From the NCBI GenBank assembly GCA_047967505.1, contig CM106539.1: a stretch of DNA of 64,000 nt. One strand, 5' to 3'. The notes beneath the pieces were generated by a model that saw only the letters and a program-made list of their open reading frames with translations, was not told where the DNA came from and did not search any database. The stretch is from Dipteris shenzhenensis. Lineage: Eukaryota; Polypodiophyta; Polypodiopsida; Gleicheniales. Positions within the stretch are counted from its first letter, which is position 1; the number at the start of each line of letters is the position of its first letter. Positions 43,825 through 54,300 of this stretch are shown piece after piece. The translations under genes were made by a program, and so were the position numbers.

Positions 43825-45169
43825 TCACAACTCTTCTAATGCTTCTAGTGGAGACTGTGGCAACTCTTCTGATGCTTCCAATGGAGGTTGTGGTGCTCTA
43901 GATGTACACTCAGTCTCTACTTCTTCTGAAGTATGTAGTGCTTTCAGAGTAGACTCAATATCCTCTTCCTTAAATGCAAGTGGAGGCTATGGCAACTCTT
44001 CTGATGCTTCTAGTGGAAGCTGTGGTGCTGTAGGTGTACACTGAGTCTCTACTTCTTCTGTAGTGTGCAGTGCTTTCACAATAGACTCAGTCTCCTCTTC
44101 CTTAAATGCAAGCTCTGATATTGCTTCAGTTGCACGTTGTATTCTAATGGCAGCAATTAGGTCTCGAATGATTTCAGCCCTAAACAATTGTATATCCTCC
44201 TCTGAATATTTGAGCTCCAAAGAGTCTTTCGATGAGATCTGTCGCTTAAGTGAGAAAATTTCTTTGAAAATCAACATGCAGTTGTAGGCAACTCTCCACC
44301 CACAACTATGCCCATCTTCCTACTCTACTACTAAATGCTTTTGGAATTCTACCGAGTCTTTGTACTATCCTGTTTCTCTGATAGCAAATACCAACTTCTC
44401 AATCGACTTGCTCATCATGACATATTAAAAAAACTTAGTGTGTCTATTACATAAGGTACATAATATAGAAGTAACAATAGATTAATAGAATACTTACGTT
44501 TGCACTGAGCCATGAAAGCCTGGAATCGAGTTAACAAACCAACAATAGTTGTCTTCAAGGTCCCAAAACACCAGACTCCAATGTTTCCTACACGAATAAT
44601 TAAGAACCATTATTATTTAACACAATGTTGCCAGTATAAGATGAAAATAAAGGTTGCCATGATACTTACATCTCATGATATGCCATAAATAGGACTCTCA
44701 TGCCATGTAAATGTAAAGGATATAACCATTTACAAACATCGGCTATCGTCTTTCTGCTATCGCTAAGTATAGGAGAAAGGAGGGAATCCAACATATACAC
44801 ACGGTTTTGTACGGCTCTACCAAATCGTGAGATAACTATACTGCATCAACAAATAAATGAATATTAGCTTATTAGATTTAATCAAAATATTGAATTATCA
44901 AGTAGAGAAAAAGTTCGTATCAAACCTGAGAATGGCCATCATAACGTTGTTATTGACCTCATTTGAAGCTCTAGAGAGGATTGAAATCTCCTCTCCCCCA
45001 AATTCAAGATATTGAGGTCTATGTTGAATCATAACCCTAACATTAAAAGAGCTTCCCAATTCTTCCAATGAAGCCACGTTTGTAGATTTGAGGTCTTCTA
45101 TCCTCTTTGACTCTTTGACGGCATTCATTTCGCACTCCTCTGAGCCATTATCTATTTGCCTTGTGGGAG
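43825..45169 (-). other. C48-like module 3 and duplicated acidic tail
   Basis: LEELGSSFNVRVMIQHRPQY and FGGEEISILSRASNEVNNNV (to 44927), VISRFGRAVQNRVYMLDSLL with MRVLFMAYHEM (about 44848-44672), HWSLVFWDLEDNYCWFVNSI (about 44585-44505), then EDGHSCGWRVAYNCMLIFKE. The C-terminal tail carries a tandem duplication of about 129 bp (43835-44110) coding LAFKEEETESIVKALHTTEE and LAFKEEDIESTLKALHTSEE, then EASEELP-type ends. The stop is at 43825-43827. Confidence 0.65.
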
Positions 45170-46127
45170 GGTCCATAATGTCGCCCTTAATGATTGCTCG
45201 AATGGTACATGTTATAAATGCATAGAGATGCAAATCTATATATATTGACAGTGTGGTGTCATTTTGTATCTCAAAAATTTGACCAAGTACCAAAAAGCAA
45301 TTGTAGCCCACCCTCCATCCACAATTATAGATGTGGCTATTCTCTTGATGTGATACCTGACATGTTATATACTCTATTTGTTGTGCCAAGTCACATTGCC
45401 GCATTACTGTGTTGATAGCACCTACTAACTTTCGAGCTGATCTGCACATCAAAACATATAACAACAGTGAATATGTGCATTGCATATCAATCTACATGTC
45501 AAGAAGTGACAACAAGTGTAGTCTATACTTACTCTAACACAGTGCCATGGACGGATGTCATTGAGTTGGCAAAGAAGCACTTCTTCGCAAAGATGTCCAC
45601 GACTACCAGACTCCAATGTGAGCTGCATTATCAATAAAGAATAATTACTGTGTTTGAGATAATTCTAGCAATGCAATAGAAAAAACAAGTAGGGTTTGAT
45701 GCTTACTTCTCATAATATGTTGTAAAAATAACTCGTGCGTCATTCATAGGAACATGCTTCAACCACTTGCAAACATCCTCTATGGTTTCTTCTTTGTTGC
45801 TAAGCACTTCCGAAATATGAGGATCGAGCATATATGAAACGCTTTGTATATTTTGCGGAAAATTTGCTATAACATTACTATATTTTAAAAAAAAGTATTA
45901 GCTTCTTGGGTTTAATCAAAATAAGCAAAGTATAAAGCCAAGGAAAAGGCTGCATCAAACCTGAGGATGGTTGTAATGACTTTGACATTAACCTCTTTCT
46001 TAGGATTCAAGAGGATTGAAATCTCTTCTTCACCAAATTCAAAAAAATGAGGTTGTTGTCGAATTAACAACATAGCGGTGAATGAACTTCCAATATGCTC
46101 CAATAGATTCATATTTTCATGACTCAT
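45170..46127 (-). other. C48-like module 2, Cys retained
   Basis: Pieces in order: MNLLEHIGSSFTAMLLIRQQ through FGEEEISILLNPKKEVNVKV (46127-45960), IQSVSYMLDPHISEVLSNKE with DARVIFTTYYEK (about 45880-45720), SHWSLVVVDIFAKKCFFANS (to about 45535) and HQENSHIYNCGWRVGYNCFL (in 45440-45180). The last exon runs without a stop into the first exon of module 3 (frame 45485-44898). This shows that the modules belong to one transcription unit or an in-frame concatemer. Confidence 0.65.
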
Positions 46128-46599
46128 CTTATTGAGAGAGTAGTCTACATTGTATTCTTCTTCACTTGCTATGTCTTCTACATCCTCCTTCTGCTATAAA
46201 AATATAAAAAAGTTATGCGATGTACACATCCCAAATAAAGGCTTAAACAAGCAGATAAGGTTTCATACATGCTTTCATTAGAGTGAGTCTCTCCTCCGCT
46301 TGGAGCAAAAATTTAAAAAGTAAGGTTTCATACATGCTTTCATTAGAGTGTCTCTCCTCCTCTTGGAGGAAAAATTTAAAAAGTTATGAGATTTACACAT
46401 CCCAAATAAAAATAAAGGTTTAAATAATCATAGAAGTATAAAGATAGCATGCTTTCATTAGACTCAGTCTCTTCTCCTCTTGGAGGAAAATATAAAAAAG
46501 TTATGAGATTTACACATTCCAATTAAAGGCTTGAACAAGCATACAAGTATAAAGATAAGGTTTTATACATGCCGCAATGTAGTCATATTTTCAGGTTAT

Positions 46600-47286
46600 T
46601 TCCCAACGGTAGCAATTAGACGTTGAATACTCTCAGCCCGAAATGCTAGCAGATCGGCTTCTGTATATGATTCCATTTTGACTGGTAACTCCAAATCAAA
46701 AATCTCTCTAAGAAACAACATGCAGTTGTAGGCAACTCTCCACCCATAGCTGTGCCCATCTTTTTGCTCCACTGGCAGACGTCTTGAATTCTACTTGGTC
46801 TTGTTGCTCCGTGGCTGTTCTGATAGCAGATACTAGCTGATATATGCAGCACTGTCCATCATGACATATTAAATATATTAATATGTCATGATCATAAGAT
46901 ACAAAATAAGAAAGTATCAAAAATAGTAAGAGAATAATTACCTTGGGGAGTTGGCATGATAGCCTTCCATTGAATTCACAAACCACAAACGGTTGAGTTC
47001 AAGGTCCCAGACGATCAGACTCCAATGTGAGCTACACAACCAGAATAAAAATGATTATTGTTTTACACAAACTTGCCAAAGAAATAGTAAAAATAAGGTT
47101 AGAGTTGATACTTACGCCTCATGATAAGGCATAAAGATGACTCGCACCCCATCTAAATTCAAAGGGCTTAACCAGGTACAAACATCTTCTATAGTCTTTT
47201 GAGGAGAGCTAAGAATAGAAGACAGGAGAGCATCGAGCATGTAGACACAATGCTGCACTGCACCAGGAAGCTGAGAAATAACTACA
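46600..47286 (-). other. C48-like module 1, catalytic Cys replaced by Tyr
   Basis: Exons 47286-47116 (VISQLPGAVQHCVYMLDALL ... VRVIFMPYHEA), 47031-46942 (SHWSLIVWDLELNRLWFVNS) and from 46836 (VEQKDGHSYGWRVAYNCMLF). Introns have GTAAGT or GTAATT donors and AG acceptors. The position that is Cys in modules 2 and 3 (HSCGW) is Tyr here (TGT to TAT). Just upstream, 47340-47366 repeats the start of the first exon, an abortive exon duplicate. Confidence 0.65.
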
Positions 47287-48499
47287 CTGCACCAAGAAAT
47301 AAACAAACATTAGCTCATAGAATTGATTTGCATTCTGCACTAGGAAACTGATATATAACTACACTACTACACTGTAAAAAGGCTTCGGCTATTAGTAAAG
47401 ATAGCTACAGCTTCCACATCTTTTGCATTCACAAAGCACGTCCTTTGACCCCAGATATATCCCACATCATCATCTATAACTGCTTCATTAAGACGCAAAT
47501 TAAGATTTTTGATTGATGTGAGTTCATCCTGTTCATCTTCAGCCTCGGGTTCTGAGTCTTCTTCATCTTTCTCTTCTTTTAACGATTTTTCATCCACATT
47601 ATCTCTCTCTATAGTGGGATGATGCCTTTTTTTACTGCTTGGAACCGTGGCTCTTGCAGTACTAGCCTTTTGCATTTCACGTCGTGGTTTGCTAGCAAGA
47701 GCTTCTAGCATAACTGTAGTGGATCGACCTTGATCTTCTTCAATTTTTTTTAATTCCCGTGCACTCAAGGCTTGTGTTTCATCATCCTTAGTTACATCCA
47801 CCATTTCTTGCTCTAGAAGTTTGCGCTCATGTTCTACACGTTTGTGACAGTGTGCTTGTTCTTGTCCCTGCATCGAAGTCTGAGCTTTTTGATCTCCTTC
47901 ATGTGAAGATCCTTGAATATGAGGAGCATATTGTGCATCCTGAAAGTACTCAAACATTATCTTTACATGCATCCTTTTTGCCACCACACTAGGAAATTGC
48001 TCCCAAGTATATGAAAGAGACTCCTATGCACTTTGCAACTCTGGAAACTTTGATGGTTGAGGAGAAGGCATCACAAAGGTCTTTGAGTCTCTCCTTGACA
48101 CAACAAAATGAAAACCGCCGACTTTAGGATCTGAACTCTTTGTAAAAATATCCATAAAAGTCTCTTTTGGCTCCATCATTATGCCTACTACAAGGCTTGA
48201 AGTCATATCTTTTTTGAAGAAAGTAGCATCCCATGGATCTTCAACACCATTGAACTCCCTTTTTGACATAAGTAGAAAGAGTCTCTTTTCCTTTTGATGA
48301 AGAAACCAAGCTCTTCTGCCCATGTGATATCAAGTCCACCTATTAAAGCCATTGGGGCTATATTCCTTTCCTTTCAAATTCAAAGTGACATCAGAAACCC
48401 ATTATCTGATCTCAGAGTCATTTAGGATAGCCACCACATTAGGTGATTGCTCCATAATCCTACAAGAAAAGATAATGAAGAATTTAGATACATATAAGT

Positions 48500-49160
48500 A
48501 AAGTACAATATACAACGCTTGATACAATAAATGTGGGAAATAGCCCAAAAGGCTTTACAAGGCTTCATATGGCAATAAATGTGGGAAATAGCCTAGAAGG
48601 CTTTACAACGCTTAAATATTTGTACAAATGTAAAAAAATTAGCCAATAAAGCTTTACAATAATATAAAATGTCATCTAGTGATAAAGCTTCAATCTTCGT
48701 GAAGACATGTAATCTGTCCATCCATTGATTTGCCCTCTAGTCATAAAGCTTCAATCTTCGTGATGACGTGTAATCTGTCCATCCATTGATATCTGTGCAG
48801 CACTGATACCCAACTATTGCAATCTACCCACTAAAAACTATTCCATTGATATCCACTTATGCAGCACACATGATATCCACTTATGCAGCCCACTGATACT
48901 CGTTAAATAGTGAATGGTTGGGATGGTCGGGTTTATTATGACAATAAATGTTAAAAATAGCATAGAAGGCTTTACAAGGTTTTTTATGACAATAAATGAG
49001 CTTAAATATTTATACAAATGCGATAAAAATAACCAATAATCATCAAGCTCCAACATATCCCATGACATGTAATCTGTCCACTGATATATGTAATCTGTCC
49101 ACTGATATCTGCCCATTGATAAACTTCTTGGTAAATGGTAAAAGGTCTTATTTAATAGCA
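48500..49160. repeat. Short direct repeats, candidate CACTA 2 subterminal region
   Basis: Recurring words include AATAAATGTGGGAAATAGCC (twice, plus diverged copies), GGCTTTACAA (four or more), AAAGCTTCAATCTTCGTGA (twice), GTAATCTGTCCA (four or more) and ATGATATCCACTTATGCAGC-like units. They lie just beyond the 5' end of the C48-like gene. Similar packed repeats are typical next to CACTA ends, but I could not locate a terminal inverted repeat. Confidence 0.6.
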
Positions 49161-49586
49161 TGTTATGAGTGTTAAACCACATGTGAGCGAAGGGACTGAC
49201 AACGATTAGGAACTAGTTAGAAAAATTTGAGCATGGCTTCGATTGGCAACTTGGAGAATTGTCTCTCCTCTAAGGAAATCTAATCTATGCTAAACTATGC
49301 TAAACCAACCGTCGAAGCGAAGAAAATCAATAAATAATTTCTTTTTCTGTGTTCATTTTAATGTGCTGGGGTTTAAGAGGCTTAAAGAAGGGGTTTTGAT
49401 ATAGAGGCTAAACCTGCATGTGAGAGAAATGAAGAACAAGTATCTAAAGAAAAGTTAACATTTTTCAATTTAAAAGATGAATATATATAAAAATATTATC
49501 TCACCTTGAAAACAAACCATAAATTCACTCTTTTATAATTTTTTAAAAGTATAATATAAAACATGTAAATATATAAAACTCTTTAC
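49161..49586. other. AT-rich unannotated stretch
   Basis: No gene, repeat unit or terminus that I can support. Confidence 0.5.
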
Positions 49587-49869
49587 TTTCTCTCTCTCTC
49601 TCTCTCGACTCCTAAATCTCTCTGTAGCCATAGTCAAGACACCTCATTCTCTCTCTTAATCTCTCTCTCTCTCTCGGACAACTCTTATGTGTTTCCCTCT
49701 TTGCCACTCATTTTCTCTCTTAGTTTATCTCAAGTCTCTCTTTCTCTCCCTCCCATGGCGGCTAAGATTTTTCATTCTCTCTCTTTATCTCTCTCTCTCC
49801 CCCTAGGATTTGTAATTATTTCTCTCTCTCTCTCCATCTCTCTCCTCTCTCTCTCTCTCTCTCTCCTCC

Positions 49870-49926
<57 letters not shown>

Positions 49927-50070
49927 GCCTCTCTACCTCCCTACCTCTATCCTCTTGGCCGCTAGGATTTGTCATTCTTTCCCTCTCTATGTCTCTCTCT
50001 CTCTCTCTGAATTCTCTCTCTTAATCTCTCTCAGCCTTCCTCCCTCCCTCCCTTGGTGGCCACGGCTGCG

Positions 50071-50154
<84 letters not shown>

Positions 50155-50238
50155 CTCCCTCTCTTGGCAGCCACGGCCGCTAGAAGTTTCATTCTCTCTC
50201 CCTCTCTCTTTATCTCTCTCTCCCTAAGTCTCCCTCCT

Positions 50239-50304
<66 letters not shown>

Positions 50305-50413
50305 CCTCTCTCTCTTTCTCTCTCCCTAAGTCTCCCTCCTCTCTTCTCTCTCTCTCTCTCCCTCTCCCTCCCTACTCTCTCCCTCCCTCTAGCATAGACG
50401 TTTCATTCCTCCC

Positions 50414-50477
<64 letters not shown>

Positions 50478-51302
50478 TCTCTCTTTCTCTCTCCCTAAGT
50501 CTCCCTCTTCTCTTCTCTCTCTCTCTCTCCCTCTCCCTCCCTCTCTTTCTTTCCCTCCCTACTCTTCTAGCAGAGAAGTTTCATTCCCTCTCTCTCCCGC
50601 TGTCTCTTTCTCTCTCTCTCTCTCTCTCCCTCTCTCTCTTTCTCTCTCCCTAAGTCTCCCTCTTCTCTTCTCTCTCTCTCTCTCTCTCTCCCTCTCCCTC
50701 CCTCTCTTTCTTTCCCTCCCTACTCTTCTCTCTCATTTAAGGAGCCCCTCTTCTCTCTCTTAATCTCGTGTCTCTCTCCCTCTCTCTCTTTCTCTCCCTC
50801 CCTACTCTTCTCTCTCATTTCTCATTCTCTCTCTCCCTCTCTCTCTTTCTCTCCCTCCTTACTCTTCTCTCTCATTTCTCATTCTCTCTCTCCCTTTGGC
50901 GGCCACGTCTCAGCTCTCTCTTTCTTTCCCTCCCTACTCTTCTCTCTCATTTAAGGAGCCCCTCTTCTCTCTCTTAATCTCTTGTCTCTCTCCCTCTCTC
51001 TCTTTCTCTACCTCCCTACTCTTCTCTCTCATTTCTCATTCTCTCTCTCCCTTTGGCGGGCACGGCCCCGAAGAGCCCCTCTTCTCTCTCTTAATTTCTC
51101 TATTTCCCTCTCTCCTCTCGCCACGTTTCATTCTCATAAAAATCTCTCTCTCTCCCTCTCTCTCTTTCCCTCTCTCTCTTTCTCTCTCTCCCTATCTCTC
51201 TTTCCCTCTCTCTCTCTCTCTCTCCCTCTCTCTCTTTCTCTCTCTCTCCCTCTCTCTCCCTCCCTCAAGCAACCACAGCCGCCAGGAGACCCTCTTCTCT
51301 CT
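49587..51302. repeat. 1.7-kb CT-rich (TC)n / TCTCCC tract
   Basis: Long (TC)n runs alternate with recurring longer phrases such as CTCTCCCTAAGTCTCCCTC, TCCCTCCCTACTCTTCT, AAGGAGCCCCTCTTCTCTC and GGCGGCCACG-like inserts. This makes it a mosaic of dinucleotide tracts and a minisatellite. Strand asymmetry is extreme (pyrimidine on plus). It abuts the first satellite monomer directly. Ser/Leu and Arg/Glu frames here are artefacts. Confidence 0.95.
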
Positions 51303-54300
51303 CCGATGGGCACAATACCTTGCACACACCTTCAACTAAGTGGAATTGACTTACATGAAAAGTGGCATTCCCATCGCATAAGTACTTAATTGGATAACAC
51401 ACCTAGCAGCGTGTTTTTTTACGGATGTGCATGACACTAAGGCCAAAATGGTATTTAATGCTCGATCGACCATGCAAAGCATATCCGATGCGCACAATAC
51501 TTTTCCTATACCTTAACCTAGGTGGTATTGAAATCTTCTCAAAGAGTCACACCCATCCAATAAGTACTTTGTCATATAACATACCTAAGGGCGTGTTTTT
51601 TTGTGGATGTGCATATCACTACGGGAAAAACATTGTATAATGTGTAATCGACCATGCAGAGCATATCCGATGGTGACAATACTTTGCACACATCTCAACC
51701 TAGTTGAAATGAACTTGCGTGCAAACTGGAGCCCCCATCCGATAAGTACTTGTTTGATTAGTTAACACACTTAGGACTGTGTTTTTTCATCGTTGTGCAT
51801 GACACTAAGGCAAAAACGGTGCTTTATGCTTGATCGACAATGCAAAGCATATCCGATGGGCACAATACTTTGCACACACCTTCAACTAGGTGGAATTGAC
51901 TTACATGCAAAGTGGCATTCCCACTGCGAAGTGGCATTCTCAATGAGGCACACCCATCCGATGAGGCACACCCATCCGATAAGTACTTGGTCAGATAACA
52001 CACCTAAGGGCGTGTTTTTTTGCGGATGTCCATATCACTAGGCAAAAAGAGGTGTATAATGTGTGATCGACCATGCAAAGCATAGCCGATGGTGACAATA
52101 TTTTTCATGCACCTCAACATAGTTGAAAGGAACTTGCGTGCAAAGTGGAGGCCCCATACGATAAGTACTTATTTGAATAACACACCTACGGCTGTGTTTT
52201 TATATGCTTGTGCATGACACAAAGGCAAAAACGGTGTTTTATGCTTGATCGACAATGCAAAGCATATCCGATGGGCACAATACTTTGCACACACCTTCAA
52301 CTAGGTGGAATTGACCTACATGCAAAGTGGCACGCCCATCCCATAAGTGCTTGATTGGACAACATGCCTATCAGCGTGTTTTTTTACGGATGTGCATGAC
52401 ACTAGAGCAAAAATAGTATTTAATGCTCGACCGACCATGCAAAGGATATCCGATGGGCACAACATTTTTGTATGCCGCAACCTAGATGGTATTGAAATGT
52501 TCTCAAAGAGGCACACCCATCCGATAAGTACTTGGTCAGATAACACACCTAAGGGCGTGTTTTTTTGCGGATGTCCATATCACTAGGAAAAAAATGGTGT
52601 ATAATGCGTGATCGACCATGCAAAGCATATCCGATGCTGACAATACTTTGCACACACCTCAACTTAGTGGAAATGGACTTGTGTGCAAAGTGGAGCCCCC
52701 ATCCGATTGTTTGAATAACACACCTAGAACCGTGTTTTTTCATGGTTGTGCATGACACTAAGGTAAAAACGGCGTTTTATGCTTGATCGACAATGCAAAG
52801 CATATTCGATGGGCACAATATCTTGCACAAACCTTCAACTAGGTGGAATTGACTTACATGCGAAGTGGCATTCCCATCGCATAAGTACTTGATCGGATAA
52901 CACACCTAGCAGCATGTCTTTTTACGGATGTGCATGACACTAAGGCAAAAATGGTATTTAATGCTCGATCGACCATGCAAAACATATCCGATGGGCACAA
53001 TACTTTTCCTACACCTTAACCTACGTGGTATTGAAATTTTTTCAAAGAGGCACACCCATCCGATAAGTACTTGGTCAGATAACATACCTAAGGACGTGTT
53101 TTTTTGCAGATGTGCATATCACTACGGGAAAAACGTTGTATAATGCGTAATCGACCATGCAGAGCATATCCGATGGTGACAATGCTTTGCACGCACCTCA
53201 ACATAGTTGAAACGGACTTGCGTGCAAAGTGGAGCCCCCATCCGATAAGTACTTGTTTGAATAACACACCTAGGACCGTGTTTTTTCATGGTTGTGCATG
53301 ACACTAAGGCAAAAACGGTGTTTTATGCTTCATCGACAATGAAAAGCACATCTGATGGGCACAATACTTTGCACACACCCTCAACTAGGTAGAATTGACT
53401 TACATGCAAAGTGCCACGCCCATCCCATAAGTGCTTGATCGGATAACATTCCTAGCAGCGTGTTTTTTTATGGATGTGCATGACACTAGAGCAAAAATAG
53501 TATTTAATGCTTGATCGACCATGAAAAGGATATCCGATGGGCACAACACTTTTCGTATGCCTCAACCTAGGTGGTATCAAAATGTTCTCAGAGAGGCACA
53601 CCCATCCGATAAGTACTTGATCAGATAACACACACCTAAGGGCGTGTTTTTTTGCGGATGTGCATATCACTAGGGAAAAACGGTGTATAATGCGTGATCG
53701 ACCATGCAAAGCATATCCGATGCTGACAATACTTTGCATGCACCTCAATGTAGTTGAAATGGACTTGTGTGCAAAGTGGAGCCCCCATCCGATAAGTACT
53801 TGTTTGAATAACACACCTACGGCCGTGTTTTTATATGGTTGTGCATGACACTAAGGCAAAAACGGTGTTTTATGCTTGAGCGACAATGCAAAGCACATCC
53901 GATGGGCACAATACTCTGCACACACCTTTAACTAGGTGGAATTGACTTACATGCAATGTGGCATTCCCATCGCATAAGTACTTGATCGGATAACACACTT
54001 AGCAACGTGTTTTTTTACGGATGTGCATGACACTAAGGCCAAAATGGTATTTAATGCTCGATCGACCATGCAAAGCATATCCGATGGGCACAATACCTTT
54101 CCTACACCTTAACCTAGGTGGTATTAAAATGTTCTTAAAGAGGCACACCCATCCGATAAGTACTTGGTCAGATAACATACCTAAGGGCGTGTTTTTTCGT
54201 GGATGTGCATATCACTACGGGAAAAACGTTGTATAATGTGTAATCGACCATGCAGAGCATATCCGATGGTGACAATACTTTGCATGCATCTCAACCTAGT

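Larger units (their letters stand above)
43825..48455 (-). pseudogene. CACTA-borne gene with three tandem Ulp1/C48-like modules
   Basis: Minus strand, ATG about 48455 (MEQSPNVVAILNDSEIR). The 5' exon, with stops near 48404, 48347 and 48022, carries FFKKDMTSSLVVGIMMEPKE, then a Lys/Glu-rich helical region (47987-47400) with basic patches such as SSKKRHHPTIERD. Three copies of an exon set follow. Each has a VIS...YMLD-LLSPILS...VCKWL exon, a short SHWSLVVWD...WFVNS exon, and a Cys-Gly-Trp-Arg-Val exon. The H-W-S-L ... N-S ... Q ... C-G order matches the catalytic layout of Ulp1/SENP (C48) peptidases, which remove SUMO-like tags and are often carried by CACTA elements. Asn replaces the usual Asp. 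The C48 assignment is inference from motif order; a transposon-specific homologue of unknown activity is equally possible. Confidence 0.6.

Noticed and set aside
49689-51389. Ser/Leu-rich and Arg/Glu-rich open frames in the CT tract
   Set aside because: Dinucleotide repeats are open in several frames by composition; no coding signal.
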